Shown here: piece after piece, positions 53,408 to 63,060 of the stretch
Numbering within the stretch: position 1 is the stretch's first letter
Layout: every line of letters begins with the position of its first letter
From: Lentisphaeria bacterium
GTDB taxonomy: Bacteria > Verrucomicrobiota > Lentisphaeria > Victivallales > UBA1829
Assembly (NCBI GenBank): GCA_017503545.1
Contig: JAFVSW010000037.1
Coordinates: 1 to 63,060, forward strand
Reading direction: 5' to 3'
DNA length: 63,060 bases
Program-made: the position numbers and the translations under genes
The notes under the pieces: model-generated
The model's input: the letters and a program-made list of their open reading frames with translations, nothing else
What the model was told of the DNA's origin: nothing
Databases searched by the model: none

Positions 53408-54328
53408 TTATTTGTGATAAATAATACTGCCGCCCTGTTCCGGTGCATCCGGTGATGTTTGGGGATTTGTACGTTTGATTTCCGGTGCGGCAGGGTGGAT
53501 CTGCTTCAACGGTTTCGCCGGAACAACTTTGATCTTGCGGATCTCGGCTTGCGTCATACGGTTTTTATTCAATTTTGCAACGGACATCAATTCTGCCGTC
53601 TGGAACTTCCATCCGGCAAGGGATCCGGTCGTTGTCAAACCGGTGAACACGATTTTCTGATCCGCTTTATCCCCGTTCCAAATCAAAGAAATCTGAGTAT
53701 ATTCTTTTTTCGATTCTTTCAATTCCATCAAATAAAGTTCCCAATCCGATTTACCGGCTTTTTCTTTGACATGGGGCAATGCAATATCAATTTTGGTAAA
53801 TGCGATTTCCGCCGGATCGGAAAAACGGATCCGGTTACGTTCCGCCGTGGAAAGATACAGCATATTGTCCTTTACATGAACCTGACACGCTGTGACGGCG
53901 GCTGTAAATCCCGGATCAGCAGGAATATAATTTTTGATCAGAACGCGTCTGGGAGACCAATTGTGCATATTCCGCTGTCCATCCCCCACAACAACGATTT
54001 TGGCATTGAGATCCGGCGGAGCCCACACAATACTGCAGTGCATCAAGTCCAAATAAGGAGCCAGGGGAAAATCTTTATAATCTTCTTTTTTGACATGGCC
54101 GATTTCATCGACAGGAGTTACCACCTGGGGAAAAATCAGATTTTCATAAATCTCAGGCTGGGTAAATTTAATAAATGCACGCTGAGATTCCGTGATTCCG
54201 CGCAAATTATGCAGCGCATAATCCCGGGCGCGCTCCACTGCATCTGCTGAATAATCCGATCTGCATCCACTGTAAAGAAGTGCAGATAATGCAATAAACA
54301 ACCATAAAAAAATCTTATTTTTTCCCAT
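53408..54328 (-). CDS. Lipoprotein of unknown function
   Basis: 306 residues with a lipoprotein signal ending at YSGC (Cys near residue 22). No known domain was recognised. The body has alternating beta-strand-like segments and a proline-rich C-terminal tail (about 265-300; PAKPLKQIHPAAPEI). It is first in the operon with yicC, cysE, yggS and nudC. AAAGG precedes the ATG, and a promoter lies about 45 nt upstream, divergent from the PHP gene. It is probably anchored in a membrane facing the periplasm. Confidence 0.75.
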   Translation of the reverse strand: MGKNKIFLWLFIALSALLYSGCRSDYSADAVERARDYALHNLRGITESQRAFIKFTQPEIYENLIFPQVVTPVDEIGHVKKEDYKDFPLAPYLDLMHCSIVWAPPDLNAKIVVVGDGQRNMHNWSPRRVLIKNYIPADPGFTAAVTACQVHVKDNMLYLSTAERNRIRFSDPAEIAFTKIDIALPHVKEKAGKSDWELYLMELKESKKEYTQISLIWNGDKADQKIVFTGLTTTGSLAGWKFQTAELMSVAKLNKNRMTQAEIRKIKVVPAKPLKQIHPAAPEIKRTNPQTSPDAPEQGGSIIYHK

Positions 54329-54371
54329 CGCAGAAAACCTTTCTTTCTATGTCCGACTTAACAGTTTTTAT

Positions 54372-54399
54372 AATATAATACATGTTCCGGAAACTGCAA
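54372..54399 (-). promoter_or_regulatory. Promoter of the lipoprotein-yicC-cysE operon
   Basis: Minus-strand TTGCAG (54399-54394), a 16-nt spacer and TATATT (54377-54372). Confidence 0.55.
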
Positions 54400-54441
54400 A
54401 CAAAAAAGCAAAAAAATCACGGGTACTCTGAACTTTTTTTG

Positions 54442-54470
54442 TTGATTTTATAACAATATCATGCTATATT
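54442..54470 (+). promoter_or_regulatory. Promoter of the PHP gene
   Basis: TTGATT (54442-54447), a 17-nt spacer and TATATT (54465-54470), about 35 nt before the start codon. Confidence 0.6.
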
Positions 54471-54504
54471 GCTCCAAACTTATAACAAAAGGATAATACC
54501 CATT

Positions 54505-55377
54505 ATGACAAAACAAAACACGTTTGACCTCCCTCTCCATACACATTGGAGTTACGATGCGACCACTCCCCCGGAACATTATTTTGCGCAAGCTGAAAAA
54601 TCCGGAATAACGCATATCGCCATTACCGATCATCATACAAATGACGGTATACAGGAAACACTGGAAGCGGCAGCAAAGCATCCCACTGTAAATTTCTTTT
54701 CCGCTGCCGAACTCACCGTTCATTGCGAATTGGGTACGTTCGATATGGTCTGTCTCGGTTTGCCCATTACTCCCACTCCGGAATTGGAAAAAGTATATGA
54801 GGCTTATCACACATGGCAACGCGGTTTCGGCGATCATTTGTGCAAAAATTTCACAGAAGCCGGTTATCCATTCCCGATGGAAGACCGGATCCGCATCGTA
54901 AAACAGTTCCGTCCGGAAAAAACGTTGAAGGTTCAAGGTATCACACATGTCCAATATCACTTGTTGCTTAAATATCTTCTGGAAGAAAAAAAATATTTCC
55001 CGGACAGAGATTCTCTGAATAAAGTCTGGGGCTCATTCCCGGCTTATGATTATCCGGAAGCGGATTTCGTTCTCCCCGCCGTCAGAAAAGCCGGCGGCAT
55101 CATCTTTATCGCCCATCCGCACCCCTATTTCTACCGTGACGATTTGAAACGCATGGATGCGTTGCGGGAACGGCTCGGTTTTGACGGTATTGAATGTGCC
55201 CATACGGATGTTCCGGAAGAATTGACTCCGTTCTATCGCGATTATTGCAAAAAATACAACCTGCTTTCTTCCGCCGGATCCGATGCGCATAAACCGACAA
55301 CGCCGATGGCAACCCATATTGCAGAACGGTGTTATCTGGAAGAAATTCTGGAACGTGTTTCCTGTGTCAAACTTTAA
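54505..55377 (+). CDS. PHP-domain metal-dependent phosphoesterase
   Basis: 290 residues. The PHP metal ligands are visible as DLPLHTHWSYD near residue 7, ITDHHTNDG near 38, an AAELTVH-type Glu near 65, FIAHPHPYFY near 195 and SAGSDAHKPT near 255. This fold covers phosphoesterases such as histidinol phosphatase and nucleoside bisphosphate phosphatases; the substrate cannot be told. ATG 54505 was chosen because AAGGAT lies 11 nt upstream. Single-gene unit with its own promoter and a strong terminator. Confidence 0.85.
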   Translation: MTKQNTFDLPLHTHWSYDATTPPEHYFAQAEKSGITHIAITDHHTNDGIQETLEAAAKHPTVNFFSAAELTVHCELGTFDMVCLGLPITPTPELEKVYEAYHTWQRGFGDHLCKNFTEAGYPFPMEDRIRIVKQFRPEKTLKVQGITHVQYHLLLKYLLEEKKYFPDRDSLNKVWGSFPAYDYPEADFVLPAVRKAGGIIFIAHPHPYFYRDDLKRMDALRERLGFDGIECAHTDVPEELTPFYRDYCKKYNLLSSAGSDAHKPTTPMATHIAERCYLEEILERVSCVKL

Positions 55378-55416
55378 ATGACACTATCCTTCTTTTTTGC
55401 ATTAACTGCAAGCAGC

Positions 55417-55450
55417 AAGATACAGAAAATTTTTCTGTATCTTCTTTTTT
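55417..55450 (+). terminator. Terminator after the PHP gene
   Basis: AAGATACAGAAA (55417-55428) pairs with TTTCTGTATCTT (55432-55443) over a 3-nt loop, then a T-rich tract. Confidence 0.85.
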
Positions 55451-55476
55451 TCTTTTCCTTTTTTTCAAAAAACAAC

Positions 55477-55505
55477 TTGAAATCGAAACAGTTCCGGAGT
55501 ACATT
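55477..55505 (+). promoter_or_regulatory. gnd promoter
   Basis: TTGAAA (55477-55482), a 17-nt spacer and TACATT (55500-55505), about 40 nt before the gnd start. Confidence 0.55.
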
Positions 55506-55544
55506 ATCCATAACCGGAAACATTCAAAAAAAGGAGGGTAACGA

Positions 55545-56960
55545 ATGAATTCACAAGTTGACATCGGTCTCGCCGGATTAGGCGTCATGGGGGAAAATCT
55601 GGCATTGAATCTGCAAAAAAACGGTTGGAGTATTGCTCTGTTCAACCGGCACGAAGAAAAAGTGCAGGAGTTTTTGAAACAACACAATGATCCGTCTTTC
55701 ACGCCATGTACCACCCCGGAGGAATTTTGTAAAAAGCTGAAAACACCACGCAAGATCCTGCTCACCGTAAAATCTGGTCCCGCTGTGGATGAAATGATTC
55801 ATCTTTTTATCCCGCATCTGGAAAAAGGAGATGTAATCATCGACGGTGGAAACAGCGATTACCGTCACACCACACGCCGCTGTCATTTCCTGGAAGAACA
55901 TGGCATCCATTATGTCGGACTGGGCATTTCCGGCGGCATGGAAGGCGCACAGAACGGGGCATCCCTGATGGCGGGTTGTACCCTGGAAAGTTGGGAGCTG
56001 GTCAAGGATATTCTTTTTTCCATCGCAGCAAAAAAGGAAAACGGGGAAATTTGTTGTATGCGTGCAGGTACGGACGGTGCCGGTCATTTCCTCAAAATGG
56101 TTCACAACGGAATCGAATATGCGGAAATGCAATTGATCGCAGAAACCTATGCGCTGTTGAAACATTTACTCCGCTGGACTCCGCCTCAATTACAGGCTCT
56201 CTACAAAAAATGGAATCAAACTGAATTGAACAGTTATCTTTTGGAAATCACTGCCGACATCTTTTCCAAAACGGAACCGGACGGTTCTTTTACCATTGAT
56301 AAGATTCTGGATGCCGCAAAACAGAAAGGCACCGGACAATGGAGTGTGCAGAGCGCATTGGAAATCGGAACTCCGGTCCCCAGTCTCGCCCAAGCCGTTT
56401 TTGCCCGTCAACTTTCCAGCATGAAAGAGGAACGGCAGAGAGCATCGGAAATTCTGGACGAAGTCCCGGTTTCTTCGGGGAACAGTTATCATAACAGTTT
56501 TGCCGATTCCATCCGGATGGCGTACCATGCCTCCCGGATCAGTGTGTATGCTCAAAGTTTTCAAATGCTCAAAATGGGTGCAAAATTTTATCATTGGGAT
56601 GAAATGCAAATGGAGGACATTGCTTCCATATGGCAGGCAGGATGTATCATCCGTTCTGAAATGCTCCATGATATCCGCACAGCATATAAAAATGATCCGG
56701 CATTGCCGAATCTGCTTCTTTCCGAACATTTCCACCACACCATTACAGAATATCAACGGGATTGGCGGATCACGGCGGCAACCGGAACATTACAGGGAAT
56801 CCCCCTGCCCGGAATCACGGCGGCATTGCATTATTATGACATGATACGCAGCACAGATCTTCCGGCAAATCTGATTCAGGCACAACGGGATTATTTCGGC
56901 TATCATGGGTTTGAACGCAACGATCATCCCCGCGGTGAATTGTTCCATTTGAATCCGTAA
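55545..56960 (+). CDS. gnd: 6-phosphogluconate dehydrogenase, decarboxylating
   Basis: 471 residues, the standard full length. It has the NADP-binding GLAGLGVMGENLALN at the N-terminus, GGNSDYRHTTRR, GISGGMEGAQNGASLMAG near 128, the catalytic lysine in FLKMVHNGIEYAEMQ near 183, and the C-terminal YFGYHGFERND. It oxidises 6-phosphogluconate to ribulose 5-phosphate with release of CO2. The GISGGxEGA glutamate is kept, but the usual preceding Glu is Met, a small variation. A strong AAGGAGGG site precedes the ATG. Flanked by its own promoter and terminator. Confidence 0.95.
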   Translation: MNSQVDIGLAGLGVMGENLALNLQKNGWSIALFNRHEEKVQEFLKQHNDPSFTPCTTPEEFCKKLKTPRKILLTVKSGPAVDEMIHLFIPHLEKGDVIIDGGNSDYRHTTRRCHFLEEHGIHYVGLGISGGMEGAQNGASLMAGCTLESWELVKDILFSIAAKKENGEICCMRAGTDGAGHFLKMVHNGIEYAEMQLIAETYALLKHLLRWTPPQLQALYKKWNQTELNSYLLEITADIFSKTEPDGSFTIDKILDAAKQKGTGQWSVQSALEIGTPVPSLAQAVFARQLSSMKEERQRASEILDEVPVSSGNSYHNSFADSIRMAYHASRISVYAQSFQMLKMGAKFYHWDEMQMEDIASIWQAGCIIRSEMLHDIRTAYKNDPALPNLLLSEHFHHTITEYQRDWRITAATGTLQGIPLPGITAALHYYDMIRSTDLPANLIQAQRDYFGYHGFERNDHPRGELFHLNP

Positions 56961-56986
56961 ACATCCATCCTGCAATAAACACAAGA

Positions 56987-57028
56987 ATCCCGGATCACAC
57001 CGTAAAATGTGATCCGGGATCTTTTTTT
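56987..57028 (+). terminator. gnd terminator
   Basis: ATCCCGGATCACA (56987-56999) pairs with TGTGATCCGGGAT (57008-57020), followed by seven T residues to 57028. The stem also lies just beyond the end of convergent groEL. Confidence 0.92.
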
Positions 57029-57052
57029 ATTGCAGAGCAATAAGCGGATGAA

Positions 57053-58696
<1,644 letters not shown>

Positions 58697-58743
58697 TGTA
58701 ATATACTCCTTGAGTTATTTATTTAAGCTTTGTTGATTTATGA

Positions 58744-59040
58744 TTAGCCGACGATCGCAAGAATGTCGCTGGAATTGAGAATTTTGTATTCTTCATCATC
58801 CAGTTTCACTTCTGTTCCGCCGTATTTGCTGGTGAGAACGATATCGCCGACTTTGACATCAAAACCGGAACGGGAACCGTCATCATTGAGTTTACCAGTA
58901 CCGAGAGCGATCACTTTCGCCTGCTGGGGTTTTTCTTTTGCAGCATCGGGAATCACGATTCCGCCGCGGATCTGTTCTTTTTCTTCAATTGCCTGAACGA
59001 GAACTCTGTCGCCCAGCGGTTGAACTTTCGGATTAGCCAT
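58744..59040 (-). CDS. groES: Co-chaperonin GroES
   Basis: 98 residues with the N-terminal [11 protein letters not shown], the mobile-loop region ([20 protein letters not shown]) and the C-terminal [21 protein letters not shown]. It caps GroEL. It lies 52 nt after dnaK and 47 nt before groEL in the same direction. No CIRCE element (TTAGCACTC-N9-GAGTGCTAA) lies before it, so it is likely transcribed from the dnaK promoter. Confidence 0.98.
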   Translation of the reverse strand: MANPKVQPLGDRVLVQAIEEKEQIRGGIVIPDAAKEKPQQAKVIALGTGKLNDDGSRSGFDVKVGDIVLTSKYGGTEVKLDDEEYKILNSSDILAIVG

Positions 59041-59092
59041 TTTCTTTTACTCCTTGAGTCGTTGTTATTTTTAGGTTGTTTTGGGTTGCTTA

Positions 59093-60997
59093 TTATTTGT
59101 CGTCGTTGACAACTTCTGCATCGATCACATCGTCATCGCCGCCCTTCGGAGCATCTGCACCCGGAGCTGCGCCACCCTGCTGCTGTGCTGCCTGCTGGGC
59201 TTTATAAACTTCCTGACCGATCGCCATGAGTTTTTCTTCCAGATCTTTCATCGTGGCTTTCATGGCTTCTGTGTCGTCACGTTCGATGTCTTTCTTCAAT
59301 TGTTCGATACCGGCGGTAACAGGTGCCTTCAGACTTTCGGGAACTTTGTCGCCCAGTTCGTTCAACTGTTTTTCGGTCTGATAGACCATATTGTCTGCAC
59401 GGTTCTTGACTTCGATTTTTTCTTTCGCAAGTTTATCTTCTGCTTCATGGGCTTTCGCATCATCAACCATGCGCTGGATATCCTGTTCAGAAAGACCGCC
59501 GTTCGCTGTGATCGTGATCTTCTGTTCCTTGCCGGTTCCTTTGTCTTTTGCAGTGACAGAGAGAATACCGTTTGCGTCAATATCGAATGTCACTTCGATC
59601 TGCGGAATACCGCGGGGAGCCGGAGCAATACCGTCAAGACGGAATCTGCCGATGGTCTTGTTGTCCGCTGCCATATTGCGTTCCCCCTGAAGAACGTGAA
59701 TGTCTACAGACGGCTGATTATCCGCTGCGGTAGAGAAGATTTCACTCTTCTGTGTCGGGATTGTTGTATTCCGTTCGATCAAGCGGGTTGTTACGCCGCC
59801 CAGAGTTTCAATACCGAGAGAGAGAGGTGTAACGTCAAGCAGAACAACATCATTCAAACCTGCATTACCGCTCAACACACCACCCTGGATCGCAGCACCG
59901 GCTGCAACCACTTCGTCCGGGTTGACACCTTTGTTCGGTTCTTTGCCGAAGATGCTCTTGGCTGTATCCTGAACCTGAGGCATACGGGTCATACCGCCAA
60001 CCAGAATGACTTCATTCAGTTGAGAAGCACTCAAACCGGAGTCCTTCAAGCAAGCCATACAGGGAGGACGGCTGCGTTCCAACAGCGGGTCAGCCAACTG
60101 AACCAGCTGAGAACGTGTCAATGTGGTCTGCAAGTGTACCGGACCACTCTGATTCATGGTGATGAACGGAAGGTTGATTTCTGTACTCATGCTGGAAGAA
60201 AGTTCGATTTTGGCTTTTTCTGCCGCTTCTTTCAAACGCTGCAATGCCTGTGCATCTTTACGCAAATCAACACCGTTTTCTTTCTGGAAATCGTCAGCGA
60301 TCCAGTCCATAATGACTTTATCAAAGTCGTCACCACCCAGGTGAGTATCGCCGTTTGTTGCTTTCACTTCAAACACGCCGCCGCCGAATTCGAGAATGGA
60401 GATATCGAATGTACCGCCACCCAAGTCGTAAACGGCAATTGTTTCATCATTGCTCTTATCCATACCGTATGCAAGGGCTGCAGCAGTCGGTTCGTTGATG
60501 ATACGTTTGACATCGAGACCGGCAATACGGCCGGCATCTTTCGTTGCCTGACGCTGTGTATCATTGAAGTATGCGGGAACCGTAATAACTGCTTCTGTAA
60601 TCTTTTCACCCAGGAATGCTTCTGCATCCGCTTTGAGTTTCTGCAGAATCATTGCACTGATTTCCTGCGGAGAATACAGTTTGTCATTGATTTTGACTGC
60701 AACGTCACCATTGGGGGCTTTTGCCACTTCATAAGGAACGCGGGAGATTTCTTCGCCCACTTCATCATAACGACGTCCCATGAAACGTTTGACAGAGAAA
60801 ATTGTGTTCTTCGGGTTGGTCACAGCCTGACGTTTTGCAGTCTGACCGACAAGACGTTCCCCGTTCTTTGTAAATGCAACGATAGACGGAGTGGTGTTTG
60901 CACCTTCCGCATTGGGGATGATTTTAAATGTAGAACCATCCATCACAGCCATACAACTGTTGGTTGTACCCAGGTCAATACCAAGAATTTTACCCAT
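59093..60997 (-). CDS. dnaK: Chaperone DnaK
   Basis: 634 residues. The N-terminal [47 protein letters not shown] and the substrate-binding domain are all present. The C-terminus has a Q/G/A-rich linker and acidic end ([16 protein letters not shown]). grpE and dnaJ are absent nearby; groES and groEL follow instead, an uncommon arrangement. The promoter upstream is of sigma-54 type (61051-61067). AAAGGA precedes the ATG. Confidence 0.99.
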   Translation of the reverse strand: MGKILGIDLGTTNSCMAVMDGSTFKIIPNAEGANTTPSIVAFTKNGERLVGQTAKRQAVTNPKNTIFSVKRFMGRRYDEVGEEISRVPYEVAKAPNGDVAVKINDKLYSPQEISAMILQKLKADAEAFLGEKITEAVITVPAYFNDTQRQATKDAGRIAGLDVKRIINEPTAAALAYGMDKSNDETIAVYDLGGGTFDISILEFGGGVFEVKATNGDTHLGGDDFDKVIMDWIADDFQKENGVDLRKDAQALQRLKEAAEKAKIELSSSMSTEINLPFITMNQSGPVHLQTTLTRSQLVQLADPLLERSRPPCMACLKDSGLSASQLNEVILVGGMTRMPQVQDTAKSIFGKEPNKGVNPDEVVAAGAAIQGGVLSGNAGLNDVVLLDVTPLSLGIETLGGVTTRLIERNTTIPTQKSEIFSTAADNQPSVDIHVLQGERNMAADNKTIGRFRLDGIAPAPRGIPQIEVTFDIDANGILSVTAKDKGTGKEQKITITANGGLSEQDIQRMVDDAKAHEAEDKLAKEKIEVKNRADNMVYQTEKQLNELGDKVPESLKAPVTAGIEQLKKDIERDDTEAMKATMKDLEEKLMAIGQEVYKAQQAAQQQGGAAPGADAPKGGDDDVIDAEVVNDDK

Positions 60998-61050
60998 TTT
61001 CAGATTCCTTTCATATTTGTTTTGTTTTTGAAATTTACACTACCTATACA

Positions 61051-61067
61051 AGCAAATACCATGCCAA
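61051..61067 (-). promoter_or_regulatory. Sigma-54-type promoter of dnaK-groES-groEL
   Basis: Minus strand TTGGCATGGTATTTGCT has GG and GC separated by exactly 10 nt and fits the -24/-12 consensus TTGGCACG-N4-TTGCT at all but one position. Transcription would start near 61040, giving a leader of about 43 nt before dnaK. No convincing sigma-70 promoter was seen between it and the gene. Confidence 0.75.
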
Positions 61068-61126
61068 CTTTTACACATTATAATTTATATCAATCAAATT
61101 CAATGACTTGTTTTATTTTTAACGCC

Positions 61127-61189
61127 TGTCTCATAACGTGACATCGAATGTTTTTCCGCGTGTCACAGTGGGCAAAGTGACATTTTGTC
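61127..61189. promoter_or_regulatory. Candidate enhancer-binding-protein sites upstream of dnaK
   Basis: TGTCAC (61161-61166)-N10-GTGACA (61177-61182) is a perfect 6-bp inverted repeat. Further half-sites are TGTC (61127-61130)-N9-GACA (61140-61143) and TGTC (61186-61189). The distance to the -24 box is about 60-120 nt, the usual place for activators of sigma-54. Confidence 0.55.
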
Positions 61190-61231
61190 TCATTTTGCCC
61201 CATTCCCGGCAAGCTCTGCGCCATGGAATGC

Positions 61232-61263
61232 AAAAACCCGGGAACTTTACAGCACCCGGGTTT
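61232..61263 (-). terminator. Terminator of the small Cys/Lys-rich gene
   Basis: On the minus strand AAACCCGGG (61263-61255) pairs with CCCGGGTTT, continuing as TTTTTG to 61231. It lies about 30 nt after the gene's stop codon. Confidence 0.85.
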
Positions 61264-61291
61264 CTGACTGAATCAAAATGCAAAGACAAGA

Positions 61292-61519
61292 TTATTTCTT
61301 TTTGCAGCACTTTTTCGCAGGTTTGCCTTCTTTGCAGTTCAGTTTGTCAAAAGTAGCTTTGGAAACAAAGATGGTCAGACGGGTACCGTCATCATCAACC
61401 GCTTTGACACCATAGCGAATCTGTACGCCTTTGGATGTTTCGCGGGGATACTGGATCTTTTCGCATTTTGCATCAGCGATTTCGACATGTGCTTTTTTCT
61501 TGACGTTGTAGAACTTCAT
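61292..61519 (-). CDS. Small basic protein of unknown function
   Basis: 75 residues, starting MKFYNVKKKAHVEIADAKC and ending in a Cys/Lys-rich tail (PAKKCCKKK). No family was recognised with certainty. It has a good GGAG ribosome site 8 nt before the ATG and its own terminator, so it is a real gene. The body is strand-rich. The cysteines (19, 62, 71, 72) could bind a metal, but their spacing does not fit a common zinc finger. Confidence 0.75.
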   Translation of the reverse strand: MKFYNVKKKAHVEIADAKCEKIQYPRETSKGVQIRYGVKAVDDDGTRLTIFVSKATFDKLNCKEGKPAKKCCKKK

Positions 61520-61713
61520 TTGCAGCTCCTGTTGTTAAGGGTTGAAAAAAAACGTTTGCACGGCTTGTGCGTATTACTCTGCGATACAATTACACCATGT
61601 TGAAATCAATTGCAAGCCCGAAAATAAAAAATTTTGCGTTTTTTTTGAAAAAAATTTGATTTTTTCTTAAAAATTCATGTTTTTTGACCTATTCCTTGCA
61701 AAAAATAAGCAAT

Positions 61714-61741
61714 TTGCAATTTTTATTTCAGCGTCTATATT
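61714..61741 (+). promoter_or_regulatory. Promoter of the aldo/keto reductase gene
   Basis: TTGCAA (61714-61719), a 16-nt spacer and TATATT (61736-61741). The upstream 61600-61710 stretch is very AT-rich with A-tracts, an UP-element-like setting. Confidence 0.55.
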
Positions 61742-61798
61742 ATTGTCATCAGAAATAAAAAAAAAACAATTTGCCTCTACAGAAAGGAAATTCAACTC

Positions 61799-62902
61799 AT
61801 GAAAAATGTGGATTTGCTCGGATTCGGGTTCATGCGCTTACCCGTTTCAGGTCCGGAACGGACTGTCAATATCGCTCAAACCTGTGAATTGGTCGATCAT
61901 TATCTCGATAACGGTTTCCGCTGGTTTGATACCGCAAAACCTTATCACGGTGGTGATTCCGAAGTTTACTTGAAACAATGTGTCGTTGACCGTCATGACC
62001 GGGACAAGATCCGTATTGCAGATAAACTGACACAATGGTTCCTCAAAGACGGAATAACGCCGGAACAATTCTTTCAGGAACAATTGGAACGTACCGGAGC
62101 CGGATATTTTGACCGCTATCTCCTTCACGCGCAAGATAAACAGAAAGCAAAAGAAGGCGAAGAAAATGGACTTTGGGATTTTCTTCTGTCTTTGAAACAG
62201 CGCGGTCTTGCCCGGGAAATCGGTTTTTCTTTCCATGATACTGCGGATGTACTGGATCAAATCCTGACCAATCATCCGGAAATGGATTTTGTACAGCTTC
62301 AATTGAATTATATTGACTGGGATAATGTTTCCATCCAATCCCGTCTTTGCTACGAAATCGCGCGGAAACATAATAAACCGATCATTGTCATGGAACCGGT
62401 AAAAGGCGGTATGCTCAGTTCTCTTTCCGGGGAAGCATTGAAAATATTGGATGCACCGGAACGCTCTGCGGCATCCTGGGCGATCCGTTACGTGGCATCT
62501 CTGCCGGGAGTTGTCACAGTCCTCAGCGGCATGTCTGATATGGCTCAGCTCAACGACAATATGGAAACGATCAAGAATTTTGAGCCGCTGAACGAAAATG
62601 AACTGAAACGGATTGCAAAAGTATGTGATCTGTTGAACAGTATCCCACTTGTTCCCTGCACCCGCTGCAATTATTGTGTGGAAAAATGCCCGATGGAATT
62701 ACCGATTCCCAATCTGCTCGGAGTTCTGAACAGTTACCGTCAATTCGGCATATCCGAAGGTGTAAACAGTTCTTACCGTTGGTACAGCCGGAATCACAAA
62801 CCTTCGGAATGTATCAAATGCGGTCTTTGCGCCAAAGAATGTCCGCAGCACTTATCAATTCCCGATCTGATGCAGGAACTCTCGGAAGCAAAACTGGGCT
62901 GA
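61799..62902 (+). CDS. Aldo/keto reductase with C-terminal ferredoxin domain
   Basis: 367 residues. The N-terminal aldo/keto reductase barrel (about 1-280) has LLGFGFMRLPV and FDTAKPYHGGDSE with the active-site Tyr, plus LNYIDWDN. The C-terminal part holds two Cys motifs CTRCNYCVEKCP near 287 and CIKCGLCAKECP near 340 for [4Fe-4S] clusters. This is the common ferredoxin-linked subfamily of anaerobes, whose substrates are mostly unknown. AAAGGA precedes the ATG. The right repeat arm begins 18 nt after the stop. Confidence 0.9.
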   Translation: MKNVDLLGFGFMRLPVSGPERTVNIAQTCELVDHYLDNGFRWFDTAKPYHGGDSEVYLKQCVVDRHDRDKIRIADKLTQWFLKDGITPEQFFQEQLERTGAGYFDRYLLHAQDKQKAKEGEENGLWDFLLSLKQRGLAREIGFSFHDTADVLDQILTNHPEMDFVQLQLNYIDWDNVSIQSRLCYEIARKHNKPIIVMEPVKGGMLSSLSGEALKILDAPERSAASWAIRYVASLPGVVTVLSGMSDMAQLNDNMETIKNFEPLNENELKRIAKVCDLLNSIPLVPCTRCNYCVEKCPMELPIPNLLGVLNSYRQFGISEGVNSSYRWYSRNHKPSECIKCGLCAKECPQHLSIPDLMQELSEAKLG

Positions 62903-62920
62903 TCTGAAATACAAAAACTT

Positions 62921-63060
62921 GGTTCTTCGACGGTTTGTACCACAATTATGCTCAAAAATATATAATAAACAAATACAGAATGTAGAATCGACCTGTTTTA
63001 CACGTAAAATAAGTATAAACCTTAACGTCCAGACAAACTTGGATTTGCCGATAGACAAGC
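62921..63060 (-). repeat. Right arm of terminal inverted repeat (~140 bp)
   Basis: Reverse complement of the left arm (78-217) with about 125 of 140 identical positions by hand alignment and no gaps. It includes the same palindrome TTTTACACGTAAAA (62997-63010). The most variable part is about 62946-62965; the segments TCGATTCTACATT and CATAATTGTG are conserved. Part of a dispersed repeat that continues beyond the window. Confidence 0.85.

Noticed and set aside
58990-61140. CIRCE/HrcA control of the chaperone operon
   Set aside because: No TTAGCACTC-N9-GAGTGCTAA or near match was seen before dnaK, groES or groEL.
59081-61141. Long open frame (686 codons) on the plus strand opposite dnaK
   Set aside because: It lies antisense to dnaK, its translation is rich in Cys, Phe and His with no known domain, and it has no ribosome site. 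Highly biased codon use of dnaK explains the open frame.

Overview
The window looks like a chromosomal contig from an uncultured, probably gut-associated anaerobe of the Lentisphaerota (Victivallales-like). This is inference, not a database result. It rests on five prepilin-like proteins with an [10 protein letters not shown] helix and an H-X9-DG-type C-terminus, two DUF4838 proteins, GntR/LacI hybrid regulators, a glycyl radical enzyme and several ferredoxin-type redox proteins. Both ends of the window lie in the same ~140 bp dispersed repeat in opposite orientation, so the contig probably stops where this repeat could not be assembled.

Layout. 1-340: repeat and promoter. 341-5839 (+): a three-subunit NuoE/NuoF/GltD-like flavin and iron-sulfur complex, probably an electron-bifurcating transhydrogenase (Stn/Bfu type), then a CE15 esterase. 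5824-15841 (-): a ten-gene housekeeping run (fabD, fabG, acpP, fabF, LysM lipoprotein, phoH, pgpH-like, ybeY, DUF502, xseA). acpP has its own promoter and is followed by a terminator. 16095-23375 (-): one 2426-residue protein with two complete Ser/Thr kinase domains, two SUMF1-type domains, three membrane spans and eleven 50-residue repeats. 23503-29098: a zinc phospholipase C-like/NPCBM protein with its GntR regulator, then an AraC regulator divergent from a glycyl radical enzyme.

29245-48302 is an accessory glycan-utilisation region. Four times a prepilin-like gene sits directly upstream of a large secreted carbohydrate-active-type protein: two DUF4838 proteins, one CBM9/DUF4091 (GH123-like) protein and one CBM4_9/GH-like protein. 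Two of these units end in a YgjV-like membrane protein, one of them truncated. Two units share a nearly identical promoter plus operator (TGTTG-N10-CAACA). A GntR/LacI regulator and one pilin promoter share a second operator type (TATTG-N8-CAATA). This cassette arrangement and the double kinase are the best candidates for an undescribed system.

48995-62902 returns to housekeeping genes: a CNNM/CBS membrane protein; a lipoprotein-yicC-cysE-yggS-nudC operon; a PHP phosphoesterase; gnd; a dnaK-groES-groEL operon with a sigma-54-type promoter and an upstream inverted repeat that could bind an enhancer-binding protein; a small Cys/Lys-rich protein; and a ferredoxin-type aldo/keto reductase. I saw no tRNA, rRNA, CRISPR array, transposase or phage gene. 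Coordinates of promoters, operators and hairpins come from reading by eye and were not scored by any program.
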